From assembly GCF_011801145.1 (NCBI RefSeq), contig NZ_CP046172.1, forward strand, positions 3,720,001 to 3,784,000: a stretch of DNA of 64,000 nt, written 5' to 3'. A program made the position numbers and the translations under genes. Below are positions 55,891 to 64,000 of the stretch, one piece after another. Position 1 is the stretch's first letter; the number at the start of each line of letters is the position of its first letter. The notes beneath the pieces are model-generated. The model was given only the letters and a program-made list of their open reading frames with translations, ran no database searches and had not been told where the DNA came from. Source of the stretch: Nocardia arthritidis. GTDB taxonomy: Bacteria > Actinomycetota > Actinomycetes > Mycobacteriales > Mycobacteriaceae.

Positions 55891-56406
55891 GTGTCGGTTC
55901 TCGGAAGGTCCGCGGTGGCGGCCGTCGTGTTCGCGTCGGCGTTCGCCGCCCCGGCGGGTGCGGCGCCGGAGCTTCCGCTCGGTGGCTGCTCGGGTGGTGA
56001 ATTCCGTTGGACGGCAACGGAAGGCGCGATCACCATGCAGCCCAAGTTGCTGACGTTCGCATCGGTGGGCGTGATCAGGGACTGCATCGGCGGGCCGCCG
56101 GACATCACGGGCGGCACGTTCACCGGCAGCCATGTGGCGATGTCGGATTGCATGCATCCGGCCGACGGTCCACTGACGGTGTGGGTCACCTGGTCGAACG
56201 GGGTGAAGAGCACGCTGTGGGGCCAGTGGCCGGTGGGCATGGTGCAGCCGACGGTGGGCCCGCTCGACGTGGTCGATGGCCTCGGCAAGGGTTTGCGGGC
56301 GAATATGTCCGTGGTCTACGACATGACGCCGGATATGGTGATGGACTGCCTCGGTCCCGGCCTGCGGACCGGGACCGGGCATTTCAGCGGGACTACGTTC
56401 GGCTGA
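55891..56406 (+). CDS. Secreted protein of unknown function
   Basis: 171 residues from a GTG at 55891, preceded by AGAGGTG. A Sec signal peptide (SAVAAVVFASAFAAPAGA) is followed by likely cleavage near residue 24. The mature part is Gly/Thr-rich and has four cysteines (C33, C65, C87 and C153) that could form two disulfides. The pattern resembles small secreted beta-rich proteins common in Nocardia and mycobacteria, but I do not recognise a named family. Its 3' end overlaps that of the convergent idi gene by 14 bp. Confidence 0.75.
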   Translation: MSVLGRSAVAAVVFASAFAAPAGAAPELPLGGCSGGEFRWTATEGAITMQPKLLTFASVGVIRDCIGGPPDITGGTFTGSHVAMSDCMHPADGPLTVWVTWSNGVKSTLWGQWPVGMVQPTVGPLDVVDGLGKGLRANMSVVYDMTPDMVMDCLGPGLRTGTGHFSGTTFG

Positions 56407-56959
56407 GGCGGTGCTTTCCGGCGCCCGCCTCGATCACGTCGAGAACGCCTGGCAGCCACGGGGTGTAGCCGCTGGGATCGGTGGCGAGCGCGTCGCGCAG
56501 CGCGTCCGGCATGATCCAGGCCCAGTCGGCGACCTCGGCCGGATCGGGCTGCGGCACCGCGCCGACGAGCGTGCCGACCAGCACGTGATCCCATTCGTAT
56601 TCGACGCGGCCGGTGGCCGGATCGCCCGCCTGGTAGCGGAAGGCGCCGACCTCCGTCAGCTCGGTCGCCAAGCCGAGCTCCTCGGCGAGCCGGACCGCCG
56701 CCGCTGCCGCCACCGGTTCGCCCGGCGCGGGGTGGCCGCAGCAGGTGTTGGTCCAGAGCTCGGGGAAGCGGGTCTTCACCGCGGCCCGCTGTTGCAGCAG
56801 CATCCGGCCAGCGTCGTCGAACAGCAGCACCGAGAACGCGCGGTGCAGCAGGCCGGGCGCGGTGTGCGCCACCGATACCGGGCACGTACCGACCGCGCGA
56901 CCGGCCTCGTCGACCAATTCGACGGGCAGGTTCTCGCGGTCGGTCGGTGCTTGGGTCAC
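56393..56959 (-). CDS. idi: Isopentenyl-diphosphate delta-isomerase, type I
   Basis: 188 residues of the Nudix fold. It interconverts IPP and DMAPP. The catalytic cysteine is in NTCCGHP (C74) and the catalytic glutamate in EYEWDHV (E122); LLQQRAAVKTRFPELW is conserved. The ATG overlaps the methyltransferase stop by 4 bp, so this is the last gene of the 2-methylisoborneol operon. There it would raise DMAPP for geranyl diphosphate formation. Its size and motifs are normal. Confidence 0.93.
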   Translation of the reverse strand: MTQAPTDRENLPVELVDEAGRAVGTCPVSVAHTAPGLLHRAFSVLLFDDAGRMLLQQRAAVKTRFPELWTNTCCGHPAPGEPVAAAAAVRLAEELGLATELTEVGAFRYQAGDPATGRVEYEWDHVLVGTLVGAVPQPDPAEVADWAWIMPDALRDALATDPSGYTPWLPGVLDVIEAGAGKHRLSRT

Positions 56960-57822
56960 CGCCCCACCTTATCGGCTGAGATCAGCAGGTACTGGAAGCT
57001 GCCGTCCTTGTACGCGGTGAGGAACGGCTTCTCCACCCCGGTCGCGAGCTCGGATTTCGTGCGCAGTTCCCAGTAGGGGATGGTGGCCGCCGTCAGATCG
57101 ACGACATCGATCGGCACCAGGCCGTTGTCGGCGAGCGCACGGAAATATTCGCTGCGCGGATGGATCATGCAACCGTAGTGCGCGTCGATCCAGCTGACCG
57201 AGGCCGAGCGCCCACCGGTGACATCGTTGGAGCAGCCGGTGATGCAGACGTACCGGCCGCCGGGTTCGAGCAGCCGGGAGAATTCGCCGAACAGCTCGAA
57301 AAGGTCGACGTACATGGTGGTTTCGTTGGTCCAGATACCGCGCATACAACCGGTGTCGAAGCCGGTGTCGAGCATGTTGCGGAAGTGGAAACGCACCTTG
57401 TCCGCCACATTCCGTTGTTGCGCTTGATCATTCGCGAATCCGACCTGGTATTCGGAGATGGTGACCCCGTCCACCTGGCAGCCGAAACGCTGGTTGGCCA
57501 TGAAACTCGTTCCGCCCCTGCCGGATCCGCCGTCCATCAGCCGGTCGCCGGGGCGGACGTCGCCGAGGTGGTCGAGCAGCAGATCGGCCTGTGCGGTTTC
57601 CAGGCGGTGCAGTTCCTTGACGATCCGCTGCTGGCGGGTCTCCTCCGGACCCTCCAGTACCGAGAGGTCCGGTTCGCCGATGCCGTAGTGGTGGTGATAG
57701 ATCCCGTCGACCTCGCCCAGTTTGGTGTTGACCCGGTCGTCGTTCGGGTTGTTGTTCCAATACTCCGCAACGGATTTCTGATAGCTGGTCCGCAGTACGG
57801 ATCCGGTGTCGGCAATCGTCAT
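56956..57822 (-). CDS. Geranyl diphosphate 2-C-methyltransferase
   Basis: 288 residues. It uses S-adenosylmethionine to methylate geranyl diphosphate at C-2, giving the C11 substrate of 2-MIB synthase. The SAM-binding loop is DGGSGRGG (97-104). YWNNNPNDDRVNTKLGEVDGIYHHHYGIGEPDLSVL is a hallmark of this enzyme family, and MRGIWTNETTMYVDLFELFGEFSRLLEPGG follows. GAGAGGACG precedes the ATG, 31 bp downstream of the synthase stop. The stop is coupled to idi. Diphosphate-binding and metal ligands appear intact. Confidence 0.94.
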   Translation of the reverse strand: MTIADTGSVLRTSYQKSVAEYWNNNPNDDRVNTKLGEVDGIYHHHYGIGEPDLSVLEGPEETRQQRIVKELHRLETAQADLLLDHLGDVRPGDRLMDGGSGRGGTSFMANQRFGCQVDGVTISEYQVGFANDQAQQRNVADKVRFHFRNMLDTGFDTGCMRGIWTNETTMYVDLFELFGEFSRLLEPGGRYVCITGCSNDVTGGRSASVSWIDAHYGCMIHPRSEYFRALADNGLVPIDVVDLTAATIPYWELRTKSELATGVEKPFLTAYKDGSFQYLLISADKVGR

Positions 57823-57853
57823 GCCAAGTCGTCCTCTCTCGTGCGGTGAAGAG

Positions 57854-59428
57854 CTACTGGTAGCGCTTGCTGCCTGCGTGCCAGGCGCGATTGCCGCCCA
57901 TCCACGCCCACAGCCCGGTGAGGAAGCGGCGCAGTTCGGGTGAGCCGGCCGCGGCGAGCACGGTGGCCTCGCGTTCGAATCGGTGCATCAGTTCGTCGTG
58001 TACTTCGGCGGTGCGCTGCACCGCCTCGTGCCTGGTGCAGCCCTCCCTGGCCGACAGCACCGTCGGCAGGTTGAATTCCCTTCCGCCGGAAAGGTCTTCG
58101 CGTGCCATCGAATACAGGTCGTTGACCATCTGGGCGGCAAGGGCCGCGGTGGTCGTCACCCGGCGCACCCCGGGATCGGTGTATTCGGCGGCGGGCAGCT
58201 CGTATCCGCCCACCGCGTCGATCGGCGCCATACACGGCAGGAAGCTGTGCGGCTGCCGGTTGGTGAGGTACTCCCACACCGGTGGCATCCGCTTGGCGGC
58301 CCGCCAGCCCGCCTCCGCGCCGAGCGCGATGAACCAGCCCGCGATCTCCGTGCGCAGCCGGGCCAACTGCGCCGGGTTGGCGTAGTGGGCCATGTGCTCG
58401 AAGGAGGTGCGGAAGGCGCGCAGGATCGGGTCGGCCTGCAGCGCCTTCTCCAGCTCGGGCGCGTAGCGGGCCGGGAGGTGTACCGGATCCATTGCGGCGG
58501 CGGCCATTTCGAGCTTCGGCCCGAGCTCGGCCCAGGCCACCGACGGTGAGCCGTCGGGTGCGGTGTCCGGTGCGTCCTCCTCGCAGTAGTAGTCGTCCAC
58601 CGACCATTCCGTGACGGCGCACTTGGCGGCGGCGAGCAGGCGGTCCGGGTCGTCGCTGTCGGGGTGGGCCAGCATGATCAGCCTGCCGAAGTCGGCGTCC
58701 CGGAGCTCATCCAATCTGCCTTCGTAGAGCCCGATTTCGGCGGCCCATGCGATGAGCCCGTCGTTGACGAGCTCGGCGAGCTCGGGGTTGTCGCGCACCG
58801 GCGGCGGGCAGTACAGCGCGGGGATCGGGGATGCCGCTTCGGCGGGCGGCCGGCGGATGCCCGCCGAAGCGGTTCCCAATCCCGTTGGTCCGGTTGGGAA
58901 TCGCGGTCTCGGTGACGGGTCCGCCGCCGGTGTGCCCGACCGGGTCGGGTCCGACGGCGGTCGCCACTCCTGCGGACCCCTCGGTGCACCGCCGGAGCTC
59001 GGCGCGAGGCGCACCCGATGCGAGTACGCCGTCGCGGCCCCCAATCCCGTTGGACCGAGCGGGATCCGCGATGCGGACGGCTCGGTGCCTACGACAACAT
59101 CCGTCTCGGCGGCCGCCGAGGCGTTGCTGATATCAGCGGATTCCGCTGGCGCGGTAACGGATTCGCCGACCTGCGCTAGTGCGGCTTCCATAGACGGCAA
59201 CCGCAGCGCCGCGGCCCCCAGCCCGCTCGGCCCGAGCAGCCGTGGCGGCACCGGCGGCTGTGACGCCACCGGCGGCTGCGGGGTCGCGGTGACATCCCCG
59301 GTCGTCTCCGGTTGGGTGGCGAAGGGGTCCGCCGGTGCGGTCGTCGAGAAATCAGCCAGCAGCGCGGCGACGGCCGCGGCCACGTCCGAGGTGGCCGGTC
59401 GCGCCGCCGCGCGGGAGAAGACCGACAT
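57854..59428 (-). CDS. 2-methylisoborneol synthase with long disordered N-terminus
   Basis: 524 residues. The C-terminal ~310 residues are a class I terpene cyclase with VDDYYCEE (D279-D280 as the aspartate motif) and the Mg triad N436-D-L-Y-S440-M-A-R-E444. It cyclises 2-methylgeranyl diphosphate to 2-methylisoborneol. Residues 1-200 are Pro/Ala/Ser-rich and disordered. They contain three copies of GP(S/T)GLG(A/T)A at 66-73, 125-132 and 180-187. Such N-terminal regions direct terpene cyclases into family 2B encapsulins, and the shell gene lies 10 bp upstream. AGGTGATG precedes the ATG. Confidence 0.94.
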   Translation of the reverse strand: MSVFSRAAARPATSDVAAAVAALLADFSTTAPADPFATQPETTGDVTATPQPPVASQPPVPPRLLGPSGLGAAALRLPSMEAALAQVGESVTAPAESADISNASAAAETDVVVGTEPSASRIPLGPTGLGAATAYSHRVRLAPSSGGAPRGPQEWRPPSDPTRSGTPAADPSPRPRFPTGPTGLGTASAGIRRPPAEAASPIPALYCPPPVRDNPELAELVNDGLIAWAAEIGLYEGRLDELRDADFGRLIMLAHPDSDDPDRLLAAAKCAVTEWSVDDYYCEEDAPDTAPDGSPSVAWAELGPKLEMAAAAMDPVHLPARYAPELEKALQADPILRAFRTSFEHMAHYANPAQLARLRTEIAGWFIALGAEAGWRAAKRMPPVWEYLTNRQPHSFLPCMAPIDAVGGYELPAAEYTDPGVRRVTTTAALAAQMVNDLYSMAREDLSGGREFNLPTVLSAREGCTRHEAVQRTAEVHDELMHRFEREATVLAAAGSPELRRFLTGLWAWMGGNRAWHAGSKRYQ

Positions 59429-59438
59429 TGCGCATCAC

Positions 59439-60848
59439 CTATTCGGCCTGCCGGGCGACCAGGACATTGTCGAGAATCCCGAGCGCGTCCGGCACCAGAA
59501 CCGCGGCGGAGTAGTAGCAGCTCACCAGATAGGAGATGATCGACTGGTCGTCGATGCCCTTGAACCGCACGTTCAGGCTCGGCTCGAATTCGTCCGGAAT
59601 TCCGGTCTGGTGCAGGCCGATAACGCCCTGATCATTTTCGCCGGTGCGCATGGCGAGGATCGATGTGGTCTGGGTCTCGCTCACCGGAATTTTGCTGCAC
59701 GGGAAGATCGGCACACCGCGCCATGCGGGCACCCGATGGCCGTCCACCTCGACCGGATCGGGATACAGCCCGCGTTTGCTGCACTCCCGGCCGAATGCCG
59801 CGATCGCCTTCGGGTGTGCCAGAAAGAGTTTGGTGCTGCGCCGCATGCTCAGCAGGTCGTCCATATCGTCCGGTGTCGGCGCGCCGGATTCGGTGTAGAT
59901 CCGCTGTTTGAGATCGCAGTTGTGCAGCAGACCGAAGTCCTCGTTGTTGACCAGATCGTGTTCGCGGCGCTCGTACAGCGCCTCGATGGTCAGGCGCAAC
60001 TGCTGTTCCACCTGGTTCATCGGGTCGTTGAACAGGTCCGCGACGCGGGTGTGCACGCGCAGCACGCTCTGTGCCAGGCTGAGTTCGTATTCCCGCGGGG
60101 TGGCGTCGTAGTCGACGAACGTGCCCTCCAGCAGCGGCTCGCCGGCGTGCCCGGAGTGGATCTGGATGTTGGCCTCGCCCTTGGTGTTCTGCGGCGGTGC
60201 GGTCCTGCTCGCGACTCTGGAAAGTTGCTCGCGCAATGCGGGCGCGTTGTCGAGCATCTCCTGGAGCGCTTGCCTGGACAGCACGAGCATGGTCGTCTTT
60301 TTCACGGCCTTGACGGTGACCGGCCAGATGGCATCGGAGTCGGTGAGCATTTCGGAGCCGAAGTAGTCGCCGTCGCCGAGCAGGCCGAGCACGGTTCGCT
60401 CGCCGAATTCACCGGTGCCGAGTTTGGTCAGTTTTCCGTGCACGATCAGCATTACCCGATCCATCGGATTACCGAATTCGGCCACCACCGCGCCCGGTTC
60501 GATATCGAGTTGTTCGAATCGCTGCGCGAGGGCGTTCAATACCTCCTCGTCCTCGAAATCTCGCAGCGGCGGAAGTTCCGTGAGTTCGAGAGGAATTACC
60601 TTGGCCTTGGAACCGTCGACGACGAATTCGACCTCGCCGTTGCCGAGGGTGTGGGTCAGGCGGCGGTTCACCCGGTAGATACCGCCCTTGACCTCGGTCC
60701 ACGGCAGCATGCGGGTCAGCCAGCGGGACGTGATGCCCTGCATCTGCGGTTCGGATTTGGTGGTGTGCGCGAGCTGATGGGCGGCGCCCGTACTCAAGCT
60801 CTTCTGTTGTCCGTTGGTTTCGGTCTGGACCGGCATTTCGATCGTCAT
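59439..60848 (-). CDS. Family 2B encapsulin shell protein with cyclic-nucleotide-binding-like domain (EshA-like)
   Basis: 469 residues. An HK97-type shell protein with a CAP-like beta-barrel domain inserted at about residues 100-205 ([31 protein letters not shown]...[13 protein letters not shown]). The shell part before and after ([103 protein letters not shown]) is typical of EshA-like family 2B encapsulins, often listed as Crp/Fnr-type proteins. The cNMP pocket lacks the usual FGE...RxA arginine, so nucleotide binding is uncertain. TGAGGACG precedes the ATG. It heads the 2-MIB operon. Confidence 0.92.
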   Translation of the reverse strand: MTIEMPVQTETNGQQKSLSTGAAHQLAHTTKSEPQMQGITSRWLTRMLPWTEVKGGIYRVNRRLTHTLGNGEVEFVVDGSKAKVIPLELTELPPLRDFEDEEVLNALAQRFEQLDIEPGAVVAEFGNPMDRVMLIVHGKLTKLGTGEFGERTVLGLLGDGDYFGSEMLTDSDAIWPVTVKAVKKTTMLVLSRQALQEMLDNAPALREQLSRVASRTAPPQNTKGEANIQIHSGHAGEPLLEGTFVDYDATPREYELSLAQSVLRVHTRVADLFNDPMNQVEQQLRLTIEALYERREHDLVNNEDFGLLHNCDLKQRIYTESGAPTPDDMDDLLSMRRSTKLFLAHPKAIAAFGRECSKRGLYPDPVEVDGHRVPAWRGVPIFPCSKIPVSETQTTSILAMRTGENDQGVIGLHQTGIPDEFEPSLNVRFKGIDDQSIISYLVSCYYSAAVLVPDALGILDNVLVARQAE

Positions 60849-61348
60849 GCGTCGTCCTCACCTAGGTGTCGATCATCGAGAGTTGTTCACAACAAACCGG
60901 CAGGCCCGGATCGGGTCTGCGAGAAACTATGCAATGGAGCGAATTGGCTTGCGCGACAGTGCGTTCGGAGCCGTTACTGATGGTAGTTCCCGAAACCTGT
61001 TGCCCGCAGCGGTTTTCGGAACAAAGCTGAGTACTGGTCGGCACGTTTCGGGGCGGGTGTGGTGTGGAATGGGCGAATAACGTCCGCCGCGGTTTATGCC
61101 GAAGGGTATCGCCGCACACCGCCACGCGGTTGCTCACCGGTGTCCGGATCCGCATGCGGCGGCGCGATATATCGACGCACCGGGCGGCTTCCGGTAGCTC
61201 CGCGATCGCCGCCCGGTGCCGAAATCGCATCCTCGATGCATGTAACCGATCACACGAGCCACATAATGGTCATGCGGTGTGGGAAGCTCGTCTCAACACA
61301 GTGGGGTGTGTGATGCGGGTCACATAGGGAATCTGGCCAGGAGTGATC
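60849..61348. other. 500-bp divergent promoter region
   Basis: No gene is seen between the encapsulin and the fusion-enzyme gene. It must hold the promoters of both. TTGTT-CAC-AACAA (60883-60895) lies 35 bp before the encapsulin start, and a CRP-type palindrome lies near the other end. Confidence 0.5.
61309..61324. promoter_or_regulatory. CRP-type palindrome
   Basis: TGTGA-TGCGGG-TCACA matches the CRP consensus TGTGA-N6-TCACA perfectly. It lies 24 bp before the GTG of the fusion-enzyme gene and about 460 bp from the divergent encapsulin operon. Confidence 0.65.
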
Positions 61349-64000
61349 GTGAAGTTCAGTGCGAAAAATGTGGTCGGGTCGGTGCAGCGGTTGATGGCGA
61401 CCGCGCAGAACGGGCTCGAGGTGATTCGATTCGGCGGGCTGAGTCATGACGTCGTGGCCTCGCCGTACGAGATCGTCGAGCGCCGTCGGATGTACCGGCT
61501 GCGCCACTATTTCCCGGACGACGCGGCCCCCGGCCGCCCGGTCGCGGTGCTCGTCCCGCCGCTGATGGTCAACGCCGATATCTGGGACGTGAATGTCGCG
61601 GACGGCGCCGTCGGCATCCTGCATCGCGGCGGAATCGACTGCTGGGTGGTCGATTTCGGCTCGCCGTCCACCGAGGAGGGCGGTTGGGAGCGTGATCTCG
61701 CCGACCATGTGCTCGCGGTGAACAGCGCCATCGACACGGTCACCGAGGCCACCGGCGCCAACGTGCACCTGATGGGATATTCGCAGGGCGGCATGTTCGC
61801 CTACCAGACCGCCGCCTACCGAGACGGCAAGGGCGTCGAATCGATCGTCACCTTCGGCAGCCCGGTGGACGTCGTCGCGGGCATGCCGTTCGGATTGCCG
61901 TACGGCGTCGTCTCCGATGTCGCGGATTTCCTGGCCGACCATGTCGTCACCCGGTTGCCGATCACCGAATCCATGGTGCGCATCGGCTTCCAGATGCTCG
62001 ATCCGATGAAGACCGCCAAGGCCCGCATCGATTTCCTTCGGCAGCTGCACGATCGGGAGGCGCTGCTGCCGAAGGAGCGTCAGCGCCGCTTCCTCAACAG
62101 CGACGGCTGGGTGGGCTACGCGGGCCCCGCGGCCGCCGACCTGCTCAAACAATTCGTGGCGCACAACCGGCTGATGCTGGGCGGCTTCGTAATTCGCGAT
62201 CAGCCGATTTCGCTGGCCGAGCTGAAATGCCCGATCCTCGCCTTCGTCGGCGAGGTGGACGATATCGGCCAACCCGCCGCGGTCCGCGGCATCGTGCGGG
62301 CGGCGCCGAATGCGGAGGTGTACGAGGCGACCCTGGTCGCGGGTCATTTCGGCCTCGTCGCGGGCAGTATGGCGACCAATCACACCTGGCCGCTGGTGCG
62401 TGACTGGATCGACTGGCTGGACAACGACAAACCGCTGCCCGACGATATCGTGCCGATGTCGGATCAGGCCGCGGTCAGCAAGCCGCGGTCGGCGGCGACC
62501 AGGGTGGTGCACACCACCGCGTCGCTCGCCGAGGCGGGCGCGGGCATGGGTAAGGCGCTGGAGGCGATCGTCAGCAATACGGTGCGCGGCTCGGTGGATC
62601 TGGCCGGCGAGGCGGCCCGTGCGCTGCCCCGGCTGACCCGCCTGGGCATGATCCAGCCGCACACCCGCATCTCGCTCGGCAGGCTGCTCGCCGAACAGGC
62701 CCGGCGCGCACCGCTGCGTGACCTGTTCCTGTTCGACGACCGGGTGCACACCAATGCCGCGGTGAACGTCCGCATCGATAACGTTGTGCGCGGCCTCATT
62801 TCGGTCGGCATCCGGCCCGCGCAGCGCGTCGGCGTCGTGATGGAGACCCGGCCGAGCGCGCTGGCCACCGTGGCGGCGCTGTCCCGGCTGGGTGCGGTGG
62901 CGGTGTTGCTGTCACCGGGCAGCGAGCTGGCTCGGGCCATCGAACTCACCGGTGTCGCAACGCTTGTCGCCGATCCGGAGAATCTGCGCCAGGCCGTCGC
63001 GACCGGCGCGCGGGTGCTCGTGCTCGGCGGCGGTGAATCCCGCGAACTCGGTATCCCGCTGGGCGAGAACGTGATCGATCTCGAGCAGATCGATCCGGCG
63101 CAGGTGCGGCTGCCCGCCTGGTACCGGCCGGATCCGGGGCTGGCCCGGGAACTGGCCTTCGTGCTGGTGAGCGGCACCGGAGATCGGTTGGAGGCCAAGT
63201 ACATCACCAACCATCGCTGGGCACTGTCCGCCTTCGGCACCGCGACCACCGCCGATCTCGACCGCCGCGACACCGTGTACTGCCTTGCGCCGCTGCATCA
63301 TTCGTCGGGTCTGCTGGTGAGCCTCGGCGGCGCGGTCGCGGGCGGCAGCCGGATCGCGCTGGCCCGCTCGCTCGATCCGGCCAGGTTCGGCGCCGAGGTG
63401 CACCGCTACGGCGTCACCGTGGTGACCTACACCTGGACCATGTTGCGCGACATCCTGGACGCGGACGTCTTCCCGGCCGGGCACAACCATCCCATCCGAT
63501 TGTTCATCGGCTCCGGCATGCCCGCCGGACTGTGGCGGCGCACCACCGAACAGTTCGCGCCCGCGCGGGTGCTGGAGTTCTACGCCTCCATCGAGGGAGA
63601 TGTGGTGCTGGCCAACGTGACCGGCGTGAAGACGGGCTGCAAGGGCCGTCCGGTGCCCGGTACCGCGCGGGTGGAACTGGTTGCCTACGATCCGGAATCG
63701 GGCCTGATCCTGACCGACGACCACGGTTTCGCCCGCCGCGCCGCCGACAACGAGGTGGGGCTGCTGCTGGGCAAGGCGGCCGAGGGCGTCGACATCTCCG
63801 ACGGCGGCCTGCGCGGTGTCTTCGCGGCTGGCGATTCCTGGATGCCGACCGAAAATCTGTTCCGCCGCGACTCCGACGGCGACTACTGGCTGGTCGACCG
63901 GAAGGATACGGTCATCCACACCGAGCGCGGCCCGGTGTTCGGCCAGCCGATCGTCGACGCGCTGAACGAGATCACCGCGGTCGATATGGAGGTGGCCTAC
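61349..64000 (+). CDS. Alpha/beta hydrolase - acyl-CoA synthetase fusion (partial)
   Basis: 884 codons from a GTG at 61349 (AGGAG upstream) run to the window edge. Residues 1-370 form a PHB-synthase/depolymerase-like alpha/beta hydrolase with nucleophile elbow G143-Y-S145-Q-G-G; histidine is likely in VAGHFGLVAG. From about residue 430 follows an AMP-binding, FadD-like domain (RLLAEQARRAPLRDLFLFDDR...RVGVVMETRPSALATVAALSRLGAVAVLLSP; VFAAGDSWMPTENLFRRDSDGDYWLVDRKD). The nucleotide loop is degenerate: VSGTGDRLEAKYITN instead of SGTTGxPK. Such fusions occur in mycobacteria and Nocardia. The role in lipid metabolism is plausible but unproven. Confidence 0.85.
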   Translation, partial: MKFSAKNVVGSVQRLMATAQNGLEVIRFGGLSHDVVASPYEIVERRRMYRLRHYFPDDAAPGRPVAVLVPPLMVNADIWDVNVADGAVGILHRGGIDCWVVDFGSPSTEEGGWERDLADHVLAVNSAIDTVTEATGANVHLMGYSQGGMFAYQTAAYRDGKGVESIVTFGSPVDVVAGMPFGLPYGVVSDVADFLADHVVTRLPITESMVRIGFQMLDPMKTAKARIDFLRQLHDREALLPKERQRRFLNSDGWVGYAGPAAADLLKQFVAHNRLMLGGFVIRDQPISLAELKCPILAFVGEVDDIGQPAAVRGIVRAAPNAEVYEATLVAGHFGLVAGSMATNHTWPLVRDWIDWLDNDKPLPDDIVPMSDQAAVSKPRSAATRVVHTTASLAEAGAGMGKALEAIVSNTVRGSVDLAGEAARALPRLTRLGMIQPHTRISLGRLLAEQARRAPLRDLFLFDDRVHTNAAVNVRIDNVVRGLISVGIRPAQRVGVVMETRPSALATVAALSRLGAVAVLLSPGSELARAIELTGVATLVADPENLRQAVATGARVLVLGGGESRELGIPLGENVIDLEQIDPAQVRLPAWYRPDPGLARELAFVLVSGTGDRLEAKYITNHRWALSAFGTATTADLDRRDTVYCLAPLHHSSGLLVSLGGAVAGGSRIALARSLDPARFGAEVHRYGVTVVTYTWTMLRDILDADVFPAGHNHPIRLFIGSGMPAGLWRRTTEQFAPARVLEFYASIEGDVVLANVTGVKTGCKGRPVPGTARVELVAYDPESGLILTDDHGFARRAADNEVGLLLGKAAEGVDISDGGLRGVFAAGDSWMPTENLFRRDSDGDYWLVDRKDTVIHTERGPVFGQPIVDALNEITAVDMEVAY

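Noticed and set aside
59439..60848. Crp/Fnr transcription factor reading of the cNMP-domain protein
   Set aside because: There is no helix-turn-helix. The flanking regions match the 2B encapsulin shell, and the gene sits directly before the 2-MIB synthase.

Overview
The window is about 64 kb of high-GC actinobacterial chromosome. The base composition, frequent GTG starts, 4-bp ATGA/GTGA gene overlaps, an actinobacterial-type argCJBDFR operon, a large LCC-type acyl-CoA carboxylase, a FadD-type fusion enzyme and a LexA box of the mycobacterial type point to a mycolic-acid actinomycete, most likely Nocardia. I see no rRNA, tRNA, CRISPR array, transposase or phage gene.

Layout. 1-1550 holds the N-terminal part of a multidomain acyl-CoA carboxylase. 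2017-11445 is a mosaic of small regulator-plus-target pairs: TetR with a DUF2867/DUF6463-like pair, MarR with a DHA2 efflux pump, an ECF41-type sigma factor with an AhpD-like carboxymuconolactone decarboxylase, a Clp-N protein with a Pro/Tyr repeat tail, an ECF42-type sigma factor with a YCII/DGPF protein, and ArsR with a very short P450-like protein. 11583-11890 holds a strong hairpin and a 65-codon ORF under a LexA-like box. 11963-17801 is argCJBDFR, with every junction overlapping by 4 bp. 17916-19633 holds a D-amino-acid oxidase and a MerR pair. 19700-30614 is an L-fucose oxidation island: ABC importer, mutarotase, dehydrogenase, lactonase, fuconate dehydratase, SDR dehydrogenase, diketo-acid hydrolase, an L-lactate-type oxidase and a GntR regulator.

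31480-37877 is terpenoid biosynthesis: a two-domain geosmin synthase, two polyprenyl diphosphate synthases and dxs. 37883-40306 has a dienelactone-hydrolase-like protein, an MFS exporter and a 50-residue heptad peptide. 40583-44189 is argG, a SAM methyltransferase and argH; argG carries a near copy of the argC promoter-operator. 44178-51140 contains paired membrane proteins, an SMR pump, a Uma2 nuclease-like protein, a sugar ABC importer and threonine dehydratase. 51314-55669 has a serine hydrolase and a GntR/NCS1 permease/hydantoin-racemase set.

56393-60848 is the most notable system: an operon encoding a family 2B encapsulin shell with a cyclic-nucleotide-binding-like domain, 2-methylisoborneol synthase, geranyl diphosphate C-methyltransferase and IPP isomerase. 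The synthase has a long disordered N-terminus with three GP(S/T)GLG motifs, which are candidate cargo-loading tags. Related motifs occur in the linker and at the C-terminus of the geosmin synthase 25 kb away. Both earthy-odour pathways therefore lie in one window, alongside precursor-supply genes (dxs, idi, prenyl synthases). The window ends inside an alpha/beta-hydrolase plus acyl-CoA-synthetase fusion with a perfect CRP-type palindrome just upstream.
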